In this document: positions 10,069 to 19,217 of the stretch, piece by piece
Numbering within the stretch: the stretch's first letter is position 1
Layout of the letters: every line of letters starts with the position of its first letter
Source of the DNA: Mixta gaviniae
GTDB lineage: Bacteria > Pseudomonadota > Gammaproteobacteria > Enterobacterales > Enterobacteriaceae
Length of the DNA: 64,000 nt
Direction: 5' to 3'
Assembly: GCF_002953195.1 (NCBI RefSeq)
Contig: NZ_CP026377.1
Span: forward strand, 372,001 to 436,000
The notes under the pieces: model-generated
Told to the model about the DNA's origin: nothing
The model's database searches: none
The model's input: only the letters and a program-made list of their open reading frames with translations
Made by a program: the position numbers and the translations under genes

Positions 10069-11361
10069 ATGGTCAAGTTAGAACATACCGAACACCTGAT
10101 GCTGGCAAGGCAGCTCCCTACACAAACCGTCGCCCTGATCCTTGCAGGCGGACGCGGCACGCGTCTGAGAGACCTGACCGCCGGACGCGCCAAACCGGCG
10201 GTGCATTTCGGCGGCAAGTTCCGCATCATCGACTTTGCGCTGTCGAACTGCCTCAACTCCGGCATTCGGCGCATCGGCGTGATTACGCAGTACCAGTCCC
10301 ACTCGCTGGTGCAGCACATTCAGCGCGGCTGGTCGTTCTTTAACGAAGAGATGAACGAGTTCGTCGATCTGCTGCCGGCGCAGCAGCGCTTCTCCACCGA
10401 ACACTGGTATCGCGGCACTGCCGACGCGGTAACGCAGAACCTGGATATTATCCGCCGCTATGACGCGCAATATATCGTCATTCTCGCCGGCGATCATATC
10501 TACAAGATGGACTACTCGCGCATGCTGCTCGATCACGTGGAGAATAACGCGCGCTGCACCATCGCCTGTCTGCCGGTGCCGATCCAGGAGGCGACGGCGT
10601 TCGGCGTCATGGCGGTGAATGAGCATAACCGGGTGGTGGACTTCGTCGAAAAACCGGCGCAGCCGCCCGCCATGCCCGGCGACGAGAGCCAGGCGTTGGC
10701 CAGCATGGGCATCTACGTCTTTAACGCCGATTATCTCTATCAGCTGCTGGAAGAGGATTTAGAGATCCCCGGCTCCAGCCACGATTTCGGTAAAGATCTG
10801 CTGCCGAAAATCGTTGCCAGCGGCGAAGCGCTGGCGCACTCCTTTAACCTCTCTTGCGTACAGGGCGATGAAAACGCAGCGCCCTACTGGCGCGATGTCG
10901 GGACACTGGAAGCCTACTGGCGCGCCAATCTCGATCTCGCCTCGGTCACGCCGGAGCTGGATATGTATGACCATGAATGGCCTATCCACACCTACATGGA
11001 ACCGCTGCCGCCGGCCAAGTTCGTGCAGGACCGCTCCGGCAGCCACGGAATGACGATGAACTCGCTGGTCTCCGGCGGCTGCATTATTTCCGGATCGGTG
11101 GTGGTGCATTCCGTTCTGTTCTCACGCGTGCGCGTGAATTCGTTTTGCAATATTGAGTCTGCCGTGCTGCTGCCTGATGTGGTTGTCGGACGCTCCTGTC
11201 GTCTGCGCCGCTGCGTCATCGATCGCGCCTGCGTCATTCCGGAAGGAATGGTGATTGGTGAGAACCCTGACGAAGACAGCCGCCGTTTTTACCGTTCAGA
11301 AGAGGGCATCGTGCTGGTAACGCGCGAAATGCTGGCCAAACTGGCCGACGACGCCGTTTGA
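10069..11361 (+). CDS. glgC: Glucose-1-phosphate adenylyltransferase (ADP-glucose pyrophosphorylase)
   Basis: A 430-residue enzyme making ADP-glucose from ATP and glucose 1-phosphate, the committed and allosterically controlled step of bacterial glycogen synthesis. The nucleotidyltransferase motif GGRGTRL (27-33), the FVEKP sugar-phosphate site and a C-terminal left-handed beta-helix are present. The ATG at 10069 follows AAGGAG; an upstream in-frame start would overlap glgX and is not used. Odd point: residue 39 is Gly ([10 protein letters not shown]), whereas E. coli has Lys39 (LTNKRAKPAV), part of the fructose-1,6-bisphosphate activator site. Arg40, His46 and Arg52 are kept. Regulation may therefore differ. 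Confidence 0.97.
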   Translation: MVKLEHTEHLMLARQLPTQTVALILAGGRGTRLRDLTAGRAKPAVHFGGKFRIIDFALSNCLNSGIRRIGVITQYQSHSLVQHIQRGWSFFNEEMNEFVDLLPAQQRFSTEHWYRGTADAVTQNLDIIRRYDAQYIVILAGDHIYKMDYSRMLLDHVENNARCTIACLPVPIQEATAFGVMAVNEHNRVVDFVEKPAQPPAMPGDESQALASMGIYVFNADYLYQLLEEDLEIPGSSHDFGKDLLPKIVASGEALAHSFNLSCVQGDENAAPYWRDVGTLEAYWRANLDLASVTPELDMYDHEWPIHTYMEPLPPAKFVQDRSGSHGMTMNSLVSGGCIISGSVVVHSVLFSRVRVNSFCNIESAVLLPDVVVGRSCRLRRCVIDRACVIPEGMVIGENPDEDSRRFYRSEEGIVLVTREMLAKLADDAV

Positions 11362-11426
11362 CCGACGAAACAGTAATACGCAATCTGCGCGAGGATCGCG
11401 CCAGATTTCCGTTAAAGGAGCCGAGA

Positions 11427-12860
11427 ATGCAGGTTTTACATGTCTGTTCAGAACTTTTCCCGCTGCTGAAAACCGGCGGGCTAGCTGATGTGGTGGGGGC
11501 ATTACCGGCAGCACAGATTGCAGATGGAGTGGATACGCGCGTTTTACTCCCGGCGTTTCCCGATCTACGCAAGGGTATCACCGACACGGAGGTTGTCGCT
11601 GAGCTGCAAACTTTCGCAGGCCCGGTCAGGCTGCACTTTGGACATTTTAATGGGGTTGGCATTTATCTGATTGAAGCTGAGGGCCTGTACGATCGGCCCG
11701 GCAGCCCCTATCACGATGAGAACCAGTTCGCTTATCCAGACAACTATCTGCGCTTCGCGCTGCTCGGCTGGATGGGATGTGAAATGGCGTGCGGGGCGGA
11801 TCCCGCCTGGCGCCCGGATATCGTTCACGCCCATGACTGGCACGCCGGTCTGACCTGCGCCTACCTGGCGGCGCGCGGACGTCCGGCGAAATCGGTATTT
11901 ACCGTGCATAACCTGGCGTATCAGGGGCTGTTCTACGCGCACCATATGGATGAGATCCAGCTGCCGCCATCCTACTTCGATATGCACGGGCTGGAATTTT
12001 TCGGCCAGATCTCCTACCTCAAGGCGGGGCTGTTCTATGCCGATCACATCACGGCGGTCAGCCCCACCTACGCGCGCGAGATCACCCAGCCGGAATATGG
12101 CTACGGCATGGAGGCGCTGCTGGCGGAGCGTATGCGCGAAGGGCGGCTGAGCGGCATTCTGAACGGCGTCGATCCGCTGATTTGGGATCCGGCACACGAT
12201 CTGCTGCTCAACGCGCGCTACAACCGCGACACGCTGGACGCCAAGGCGGAGAACAAACGCCAGCTGCAGATAGCGATGGGATTGAAGGTGGATGACAGCG
12301 TACCGGTGTTCGCCGTGGTCAGCCGTTTGACCAAACAGAAGGGCCTGGACCTGGTGCTGGAGGCGCTGCCGAGCCTGCTGGAGCAGGGCGGCCAGCTGGT
12401 ACTGCTGGGCGCCGGCGACGCGGTGCTGCAGCAGGGCTTCCTTGCCGCTGCGGCGGAAAACCCCGGCAGCGTCGGCGTGCAGATCGGCTATCACGAGGCG
12501 TTCTCGCACCGCATTATGGGCGGCGCGGATGTGATCATGGTGCCAAGCCGTTTCGAACCGTGTGGCCTGACGCAGCTCTATGGCCTGAAATATGGCACGC
12601 TGCCGCTGGTGCGCCGCACCGGCGGACTGGCGGATACGGTGAATGATAGTTCGCTGGAGAACCTGGCGGACGGCATCGCCAGCGGCTTCAGCTTTGAAGA
12701 CAGCAACGCCTGGTCGCTGCTGCGCGCGATTCGTCGCTCCTTTGTGTTGTGGTCTCGCCCTTCGCTGTGGCGCTACGTTCAGCGTCAGGCGATGGCGATG
12801 GACTTTAGCTGGCAGGTGGCTGCACAGGCCTACCGGGATCTTTATCAACGGTTGTTGTAA
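11427..12860 (+). CDS. glgA: Glycogen synthase
   Basis: A 477-residue GT5 glycosyltransferase with two Rossmann domains that adds glucose from ADP-glucose to growing alpha-1,4 glucan. The N-terminal KTGG motif (Lys15) binds ADP-glucose. The C-terminal half carries [13 protein letters not shown] and the catalytic-site [14 protein letters not shown]. The ATG at 11427 follows AAAGGAG and gives exactly the E. coli length; an earlier in-frame codon overlapping glgC is not used. It sits between glgC and glgP in the glg operon. Confidence 0.97.
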   Translation: MQVLHVCSELFPLLKTGGLADVVGALPAAQIADGVDTRVLLPAFPDLRKGITDTEVVAELQTFAGPVRLHFGHFNGVGIYLIEAEGLYDRPGSPYHDENQFAYPDNYLRFALLGWMGCEMACGADPAWRPDIVHAHDWHAGLTCAYLAARGRPAKSVFTVHNLAYQGLFYAHHMDEIQLPPSYFDMHGLEFFGQISYLKAGLFYADHITAVSPTYAREITQPEYGYGMEALLAERMREGRLSGILNGVDPLIWDPAHDLLLNARYNRDTLDAKAENKRQLQIAMGLKVDDSVPVFAVVSRLTKQKGLDLVLEALPSLLEQGGQLVLLGAGDAVLQQGFLAAAAENPGSVGVQIGYHEAFSHRIMGGADVIMVPSRFEPCGLTQLYGLKYGTLPLVRRTGGLADTVNDSSLENLADGIASGFSFEDSNAWSLLRAIRRSFVLWSRPSLWRYVQRQAMAMDFSWQVAAQAYRDLYQRLL

Positions 12861-12880
12861 CCTGATTTGGGATACTTGCT

Positions 12881-15328
12881 ATGAACGCACCTTTTACCTA
12901 TGCCTCGCCGACGCTGACGGTCGATGCGCTAAAGCATTCGATCGCCTATAAACTGATGTTTACGTTGGGTAAAGATCCCTCTTCCGCCAATAAGCATGAG
13001 TGGCTGAACGCCTCGCTGCTGGCGGTACGCGATCGCATGGTGGAGCGCTGGCTGCGCTCCAGCCGCGCGCAGCTCTCGCAGGACGTGCGCCAGGTTTACT
13101 ATCTCTCGATGGAATTTTTGATGGGGAGAACCCTCTCTAACGCGCTGCTGGCCATGGGGATCTATGAAGATCTGCACAGCGCGCTGGAAGAGATGGGGCT
13201 GGATCTGGGCGAGCTGATCGAGGAGGAGAACGATCCCGGTCTGGGCAACGGCGGTCTTGGCCGTCTGGCAGCCTGCTTCCTGGATTCGCTGGCGACGCTG
13301 GGGCTGCCGGGACACGGTTACGGCATCCGCTACGACTACGGCATGTTTAAGCAGAATATTGTCGATGGCCGGCAGGCGGAATCGCCCGACTACTGGCTGG
13401 AATATGGCAACCCGTGGGAGTTTCAGCGGTTTAATACCCGTTATAAGGTGCGTTTCGGCGGCCGTTTGCAGCATGAGGGCGCGAAAGTGCGCTGGCTGGA
13501 GACGGAAGAGGTGCTGGCGATGGCCTATGACCAGATCGTTCCCGGTTATGACACTGATGCCACCAACACGCTACGGCTGTGGAGCGCGCAGGCGAGTAAT
13601 GAGATCAATCTCGGCAAATTCAATCAGGGCGACTACTTCGCGGCGGTGGAAGATAAAAACCACTCGGAAAACGTGTCGCGCGTGCTTTATCCCGATGACT
13701 CCACCTATTCCGGCCGCGAGCTGCGTCTGCGTCAGGAGTATTTCCTCGTGTCGGCCACGGTGCAGGATATCCTTAACCGTCACTGGGAGATGCATCAGAC
13801 CTTCGATAACCTTGCGGATAAGGTCGCCATCCACCTGAACGATACCCATCCGGTGCTGGCGATCCCGGAGCTGATGCGTCTGCTGATCGATGAGCATAAG
13901 TTTAGCTGGGATGACGCGTTTGAAGTGGTGTGTCAGGTCTTCTCCTACACCAACCACACGCTGATGAGCGAGGCGCTGGAAACCTGGTCGGTGGATATGA
14001 TCGGCAAAATCCTGCCGCGACATCTGCAAATCATTTTCGAAATCAACGACTACTTCCTGAAGACCATTCAGGATCACTACCCGGAAGAGTGGGAGCTGCT
14101 GTCGCGCATTTCCATTATCGATGAGAACAACGGCCGTCAGGTGCGCATGGCATGGCTGGCGGTAGTGGTAAGCCACAAGGTGAACGGCGTATCGGAGCTG
14201 CACTCCAACCTGATGGTGCAGTCGCTGTTCGCGGATTTCGCCCGCCTGTTCCCCGGCCGCTTCTGCAATAAAACCAACGGTATTACGCCGCGCCGCTGGC
14301 TGGCGCTGGCCAACCCGCCGCTGTCGGAAGTACTGGACGAGACGATCGGCCGTCGCTGGCGCACCGATCTCAGCCAGCTGGAAGAGATCAAACCGCAGAT
14401 CGACTTCCCGGCCTTTATCGAAAAAATTGCCGATGCCAAGCTGGAGAACAAACAGCGGCTGGCAAGCTGGGTGGCGAAAAACATGGATCTGGTGCTGGAT
14501 CCCAACGCGCTGTTCGACGTACAGATCAAACGTATCCATGAATATAAGCGTCAGCTGCTTAACGTACTGCATGTGATCACGCGCTATAACCGCATCAAGG
14601 CCGATCCGACCGCCAACTGGGTGCCGCGCGTGAACATCTTCGCCGGCAAGGCGGCCTCCGCCTACTATATGGCGAAGCACATTATTCATTTGATCAATGA
14701 TGTGGCGGATGTGATCAACAGCGATCCGCAGGTGAAGAACAAGCTGAAAGTGGTGTTTATTCCGAACTACAGCGTAAGCCTGGCGCAGATCATTATCCCG
14801 GCGGCCGATCTGTCCGAGCAGATTTCGCTGGCGGGCACCGAAGCTTCCGGTACCAGCAACATGAAGTTCGCCCTTAACGGCGCGCTGACGATCGGCACGC
14901 TGGACGGCGCCAACGTAGAGATGCGCGAACACGTTGGCAAAGAGAACATCTTTATCTTCGGCAACACCACGCCGCAGGTGGAGGCGCTGCGTCGCAACGG
15001 CTACAACTCACGCGACTACTTCGAGGCGGATGCCGAGCTGAACCAGGCACTGACGCAGATCGCGACCGGCGTTTTCAGCCCGCAGGAGCCGGGACGTTAT
15101 CGCAATATCTACGATTCGCTGGTGGGGCTGGGCGATCACTATCAGCTGCTGGCCGACTATCGCAGCTATGTGGATACGCAGGATAAAGTGGATGAGCTGT
15201 ATCGCCAGCCGGAAGAGTGGCAGCGGCGCGCGGCGCTGAATATCGCCAACATGGGCTATTTCTCTTCTGACCGCACTATCCAGGAGTACGCCGACGAAAT
15301 CTGGCATATTTCGCCTATCCGGCTCTAA
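12881..15328 (+). CDS. glgP: Glycogen phosphorylase
   Basis: An 815-residue GT35 enzyme that uses phosphate to release glucose 1-phosphate from glycogen ends. The pyridoxal-phosphate lysine lies in [14 protein letters not shown], and the N-terminal [11 protein letters not shown] motif is intact. It is the last gene of glgBXCAP, 20 bp after glgA, and ends at a strong terminator. It is paralogous to malP in this window; position and sequence (for example [17 protein letters not shown]) assign it to GlgP. It works with GlgX, which removes the branches that stop it. Confidence 0.98.
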   Translation: MNAPFTYASPTLTVDALKHSIAYKLMFTLGKDPSSANKHEWLNASLLAVRDRMVERWLRSSRAQLSQDVRQVYYLSMEFLMGRTLSNALLAMGIYEDLHSALEEMGLDLGELIEEENDPGLGNGGLGRLAACFLDSLATLGLPGHGYGIRYDYGMFKQNIVDGRQAESPDYWLEYGNPWEFQRFNTRYKVRFGGRLQHEGAKVRWLETEEVLAMAYDQIVPGYDTDATNTLRLWSAQASNEINLGKFNQGDYFAAVEDKNHSENVSRVLYPDDSTYSGRELRLRQEYFLVSATVQDILNRHWEMHQTFDNLADKVAIHLNDTHPVLAIPELMRLLIDEHKFSWDDAFEVVCQVFSYTNHTLMSEALETWSVDMIGKILPRHLQIIFEINDYFLKTIQDHYPEEWELLSRISIIDENNGRQVRMAWLAVVVSHKVNGVSELHSNLMVQSLFADFARLFPGRFCNKTNGITPRRWLALANPPLSEVLDETIGRRWRTDLSQLEEIKPQIDFPAFIEKIADAKLENKQRLASWVAKNMDLVLDPNALFDVQIKRIHEYKRQLLNVLHVITRYNRIKADPTANWVPRVNIFAGKAASAYYMAKHIIHLINDVADVINSDPQVKNKLKVVFIPNYSVSLAQIIIPAADLSEQISLAGTEASGTSNMKFALNGALTIGTLDGANVEMREHVGKENIFIFGNTTPQVEALRRNGYNSRDYFEADAELNQALTQIATGVFSPQEPGRYRNIYDSLVGLGDHYQLLADYRSYVDTQDKVDELYRQPEEWQRRAALNIANMGYFSSDRTIQEYADEIWHISPIRL

Positions 15329-15353
15329 AGCAGCGCTTTAGCTTCAGGCATAA

Positions 15354-15378
15354 AAAAACCGCCCGGGAGGCGGTTTTT
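15354..15378. terminator. Bidirectional terminator between glgP and glpD
   Basis: AAAAACCGCC/GGCGGTTTTT is a perfect 10-bp stem with a 5-nt loop between convergent glgP and glpD. The A/T flanks give a U tract on both strands. Confidence 0.9.
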
Positions 15379-15398
15379 CTTTGGATCGCTCATCCGGT

Positions 15399-16907
15399 TC
15401 AGGAAGCGAGAGAGAGGGCCGGTTTCTTGCTGTGGGTCTCCAGCCACTGCGCCACACGCGCCTGCTGCGCTTCGGTCAGCCACATGCCGAGTTTGGTGCG
15501 CCGCCAGATAGCATCGTCCAGTTCACGCACCCACTCATTTTCCACCAGATAGCGCAGTTCCGCTTCGTGGAAGCTGTGACCGAAATCTTCGCCAAGATCC
15601 GCTATCGAGCTGGCGTTCTGCAGGATCTGCTCGCTGTTGCTGCCGTAGGTGCGGGCGTAGTGACGTGCCAGACCTTCGCTGATAAACGGATAGCGGCGAC
15701 GCAGGCTGGCGGCGTAATCTTCACGCGTACCGGCGATATCGCCGCCCGGCAGCACAGCGCTCTTCGTCCAGGCCGGACCGGCGTTGGGATAATACTTCGC
15801 CAGTTTTTCCATCGCATGTTCAGCCAGCTTACGATAGGTGGTCAGCTTGCCGCCGAACACCGACAGCAGCGGCGCCTTGCCGGCATCGTCACGCACATCG
15901 AGCGTATAGTCGCGGGTAATCGCCTGCGGTGAGTCCGATTCGTCATCACACAGCGGACGCACGCCGGAATAGGTCCAGACGATATCGTCACGGTCCAGCG
16001 GCTTTTTAAAGTGCGCATTGTACACCTTCAGCAGATAGTCGATTTCGTTATCATCGATTTTCACCTGCTTCGGATCGCCTTTATATTCCACGTCGGTGGT
16101 GCCGATAATGGAGAATTCATCCATCCACGGGATCACAAACACGATACGGTTATCTTCGTTCTGCAGGATGTAGGCCTGCTTTTCAGTATGCACGCGCGGC
16201 ACCACGATATGGCTGCCTTTGATCAGGCGGATACCGTACGGCGATTTCAGCTTCAGGCCGTCGTCAAACAGCTGCTTGACCCACGGGCCGGCGGCGTTCA
16301 CCAGGCCTTTGGCGCGCCAGGTGTAGGTTTTGCCGGTGTCGACATCCTGCGCTTCCACCATCCACAGGCCATTTTCACGCCAGGCGCGGGTTGCGCGGGT
16401 GCGGGTACGCACGTCGCCGCCGCGTTTCACCACTTCTTGCGCATTCAGCACCACCAGGCGCGCATCGTCCACCCAGCAGTCGGAATATTCGAAACCGCGC
16501 GAAATTTCTGGCTTCAGCACCGATTCCGCGCCAAAACGCAACCCTTTACTGCCCGGCAGGCTGGTGCGTTTGCCGAGATGGTCATACATAAACAGACCGG
16601 CGCGGATCATCCAGGCCGGACGTAAGTGGGGGCGGTGGGGCAGGCGGAAACGCATGGGGAAAGCGATATGCGGCGCCATTTTCAGTAACACTTCACGCTC
16701 GGCCAGCGCTTCGCTCACCAGGCGGAATTCATAATGCTCCAGATAGCGCAGGCCACCGTGGATAAGTTTCGAGCTGGCGGAGGAGGTCGCGCACGCCAGA
16801 TCCTGCGCCTCCAGCATCAGCACTGACAGTCCGCGTCCTGCGGCATCGGCCGCAATGCCGGCACCGTTGATGCCGCCGCCGATAACGATCAGATCTTTGG
16901 TTTCCAC
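15399..16907 (-). CDS. glpD: Aerobic glycerol-3-phosphate dehydrogenase
   Basis: A 502-residue FAD-dependent, membrane-associated dehydrogenase that oxidises sn-glycerol 3-phosphate to dihydroxyacetone phosphate and passes electrons to ubiquinone. The N-terminal FAD motif IGGGINGAGIAADAAGRGLS and the E. coli-like body are intact. I place the start at a GTG (16905-16907) preceded by GGAGGAGATGAC, because it gives the E. coli N terminus (V/M-ETKDLIVIGG); an upstream in-frame start would run into the GlpR operators. It is convergent with glgP and divergent from glpEGR, whose last gene encodes its repressor. Confidence 0.97.
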   Translation of the reverse strand: METKDLIVIGGGINGAGIAADAAGRGLSVLMLEAQDLACATSSASSKLIHGGLRYLEHYEFRLVSEALAEREVLLKMAPHIAFPMRFRLPHRPHLRPAWMIRAGLFMYDHLGKRTSLPGSKGLRFGAESVLKPEISRGFEYSDCWVDDARLVVLNAQEVVKRGGDVRTRTRATRAWRENGLWMVEAQDVDTGKTYTWRAKGLVNAAGPWVKQLFDDGLKLKSPYGIRLIKGSHIVVPRVHTEKQAYILQNEDNRIVFVIPWMDEFSIIGTTDVEYKGDPKQVKIDDNEIDYLLKVYNAHFKKPLDRDDIVWTYSGVRPLCDDESDSPQAITRDYTLDVRDDAGKAPLLSVFGGKLTTYRKLAEHAMEKLAKYYPNAGPAWTKSAVLPGGDIAGTREDYAASLRRRYPFISEGLARHYARTYGSNSEQILQNASSIADLGEDFGHSFHEAELRYLVENEWVRELDDAIWRRTKLGMWLTEAQQARVAQWLETHSKKPALSLAS

Positions 16908-16919
16908 GTCATCTCCTCC

Positions 16920-16959
16920 GATGTTCGGAATAGTTCGTCTATGTTCGTTTTCGAGCATA
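16920..16959 (-). promoter_or_regulatory. Tandem GlpR operators in front of glpD
   Basis: Two adjacent 20-bp units lie just upstream of glpD. The unit at 16940-16959, TATGTTCGTTTTCGAGCATA, is a near-perfect palindrome fitting the GlpR consensus WATKTTCGWTAWCGAACATW. The unit at 16920-16939 keeps the left half (ATGTTCG) and a weaker right half. Tandem GlpR operators at glpD are known in E. coli. Glycerol 3-phosphate would release the repressor encoded at 18456-19214. Confidence 0.8.
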
Positions 16960-17189
16960 ATAATAATCGTAAACCAACATTGATGCCAGCTTTAACCCAA
17001 TAAAAACATCTTAGCGTGATTCAGTTAACATTATTCGTCGCCGCCGACGGCAGTAACCCTTTGGTCTGATGGGTTATAGTTAAACCGCTTCGCGCTACAA
17101 TAGCGCGAGACAGGGTCGGAGGGCGCCGCACAAAGAATGCCGGGCGCGCCGTTCGGCCTGCCGCACCACTCTTTTATCCGGGATCCATC

Positions 17190-17519
17190 ATGGAACATTT
17201 TGAATGCATCAGCGTCGAACTGGCGCAACAACGTCTGGCCGAAGGCGAGGCGCTGCTGGTCGATATTCGCGATCCGCAGAGCTATGAAGCGGGACACGCC
17301 AAAGGCGCGTTCCACCTGACCAACGGTACGCTAAACGGCTTTATGCAGCAGGCCGATTTCGATACGCCGGTGCTGGTGATGTGCTACCACGGCAACAGCA
17401 GCAAAGGGGCGGCGCAGTATCTGATCAATCAGGGATTCGAGCAGGTGTACAGCATTGACGGCGGTTTCGACGCCTGGCGCGCGGCGTTCCCGCAGCTGGT
17501 CGATACGTCGTCGGAGTAA
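17190..17519 (+). CDS. glpE: Thiosulfate sulfurtransferase GlpE (single-domain rhodanese)
   Basis: A 109-residue cytosolic rhodanese that moves sulfane sulfur from thiosulfate to cyanide or thioredoxin. The catalytic Cys65 sits in the active-site loop CYHGNSS, exactly as in E. coli GlpE. It is the first gene of glpE-glpG-glpR; its role in glycerol-phosphate metabolism is unknown despite the name. Start ATG at 17190; the 230 bp upstream, shared with divergent glpD, should contain its promoter. Confidence 0.96.
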   Translation: MEHFECISVELAQQRLAEGEALLVDIRDPQSYEAGHAKGAFHLTNGTLNGFMQQADFDTPVLVMCYHGNSSKGAAQYLINQGFEQVYSIDGGFDAWRAAFPQLVDTSSE

Positions 17520-17555
17520 GCGCCGCGGCGTAGGGCAGAACTCAGGAAACGGAAT

Positions 17556-18383
17556 ATGATACAGCTTACCCGCTTCACCCATCCGCGCATGGCGCAGGCG
17601 TTTGTCGACTACATGGCGACGCGTGGCGTGACATTACATATCGAACGCGACGAGCAGGTGGTGCTACTGCTGGAAGATGAGTCGAAACTGGAAATGGTCG
17701 AAAACGAACTTGCGCAGTTTGTTCGCGACCCTTTTCATCCGCGCTATCAGGCCGCCAGCTGGCAAAGCGGCAATACCGACAGCGGGCTGCATTATCAGCG
17801 CGACAGCCTGATGACCCATCTGCGCCGCCGCGCCGGGCCGCTGACCCTGACGCTCGGCTTTGCCTGCATCGCCATCTTTATCCTGATGCAGATTATCGGC
17901 GAGGATGAGGTGCTGGGCTGGCTGGCGTGGCCGATGGACAGCGCGCAATCTTTCCAGCTGTGGCGCTGGTTCAGCCATGCGCTGCTTCATTTTTCTCTGC
18001 TGCACCTGGTGTTCAACCTGCTGTGGTGGTGGTATATCGGCGGCGCGATTGAAAAGCGGCTCGGCAGCGGCAAGCTTTTTGTTATCGCACTGATCTCCGC
18101 GCTGCTGAGCGGCTGGATGCAGGCGAAGTTCAGCGGCGTCTGGTTCGGCGGCCTTTCCGGCGTGGTTTACGCATTGATGGGCTACGCCTGGCTGCGGGGC
18201 GAGCGCGATCCCGAAAGTGGTATTTTCCTGGAGCGCGGTTTGATGGCTTTCGCTATCCTGTGGCTGGTTATTGGATTTTTTGGCGTGTTGGGCCAGGCGG
18301 TGGGCAATGCCGCTCATCTCTCTGGTCTGTTGGTGGGGCTGGCGATGGCCTTCGTCGATACGCGCCACGTGCGTAAACGCTGA
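17556..18383 (+). CDS. glpG: Rhomboid intramembrane serine protease GlpG
   Basis: A 275-residue inner-membrane protease. A cytosolic N-terminal domain (about 1-65) is followed by six membrane helices. The catalytic dyad is Ser201 in [17 protein letters not shown] and His254 in [13 protein letters not shown], the same numbering as E. coli GlpG. It cleaves single-pass membrane proteins within the membrane and is implicated in membrane-protein quality control. It lies 36 bp after glpE and 72 bp before glpR on the same strand. Confidence 0.97.
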   Translation: MIQLTRFTHPRMAQAFVDYMATRGVTLHIERDEQVVLLLEDESKLEMVENELAQFVRDPFHPRYQAASWQSGNTDSGLHYQRDSLMTHLRRRAGPLTLTLGFACIAIFILMQIIGEDEVLGWLAWPMDSAQSFQLWRWFSHALLHFSLLHLVFNLLWWWYIGGAIEKRLGSGKLFVIALISALLSGWMQAKFSGVWFGGLSGVVYALMGYAWLRGERDPESGIFLERGLMAFAILWLVIGFFGVLGQAVGNAAHLSGLLVGLAMAFVDTRHVRKR

Positions 18384-18399
18384 GCATCAGCGACGCCTG

Positions 18400-18428
18400 C
18401 AGGCTGCCTCTGTATCACCGGCAGCCTG
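18400..18428 (+). repeat. Inverted repeat between glpG and glpR
   Basis: CAGGCTGCC/GGCAGCCTG forms a 9-bp perfect stem with an 11-nt loop in the 72-bp glpG-glpR spacer. No T tract follows, so it is more likely an mRNA processing or attenuation structure than a terminator. Confidence 0.5.
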
Positions 18429-18455
18429 ATGCCGTACTTATAACAGGAGATTTAT

Positions 18456-19214
18456 GTGAAGCAGACGCAACGTCATGACGCCATTATCGATCTGGTCCGG
18501 CGTCAGGGGTATGTCAGTACTGAAGAGCTGGTGGAACATTTTGACGTCAGTCCGCAAACCATTCGCCGCGATCTGAACGATCTGGCCGAGCAGAATAAAA
18601 TTCAGCGTCATCACGGCGGCGCGGCGCTGCCTTCCAGCTCGGAAAATACCGCCTGGCAGGATCGCAAAATGATGTGGTCGGCGGAAAAGGCGCGCATCGC
18701 GCAGCGGGTCGCCAGCCAGATCCCCGACGGTGCCACCCTGTTTATCGATATCGGCACCACGCCGGAAGCGGTAGCCCATGCGCTGATGCACCATAACGAC
18801 CTGCGCATCGTCACTAATAACCTTAACGTCGCCACGCTGTTGATGACCAAACCCGATTTTCGTCTGATTATCGCCGGCGGCGAGGTGCGCACGCGCGACG
18901 GCGGCATTATGGGCGAGGCGACGCTCGATTTTATTTCGCAGTTCCGTCTCGACTACGGCATTCTCGGCATCAGCGGCATCGATATGGATGGCTCGCTGCT
19001 GGAGTTCGATTATCACGAAGTGCGCACCAAGCGCGCGATTATCGATAACTCACGCTGCGTGATGCTGGTGACCGACCACTCCAAGTTCGGCCGCAACGCG
19101 ATGGTCAATCTCGGCAATATGAGCCTGGTGGACTACCTGTTTACCAATGAAATGCCGCCCGCCAGCGTGATGAAAGTGATCGAGCAGCATGAGGTCCATC
19201 TGGAACTCTGCTAA
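18456..19214 (+). CDS. glpR: Glycerol-3-phosphate regulon repressor GlpR (DeoR family)
   Basis: A 252-residue DeoR-type repressor. The N-terminal winged helix-turn-helix (about 1-57, with YVSTEELVEHFDVSPQTIRRDL) is followed by a sugar-phosphate sensing domain containing FIDIGTTPEAVA. It represses glpD and the other glp genes until glycerol 3-phosphate binds. The start is a GTG giving MKQTQRH as in E. coli; an out-of-frame ATG two bases upstream is immediately closed by TGA. GGAGA precedes it. Its operators lie in front of glpD in this window. Confidence 0.97.
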   Translation: MKQTQRHDAIIDLVRRQGYVSTEELVEHFDVSPQTIRRDLNDLAEQNKIQRHHGGAALPSSSENTAWQDRKMMWSAEKARIAQRVASQIPDGATLFIDIGTTPEAVAHALMHHNDLRIVTNNLNVATLLMTKPDFRLIIAGGEVRTRDGGIMGEATLDFISQFRLDYGILGISGIDMDGSLLEFDYHEVRTKRAIIDNSRCVMLVTDHSKFGRNAMVNLGNMSLVDYLFTNEMPPASVMKVIEQHEVHLELC

Positions 19215-19217
19215 GGA

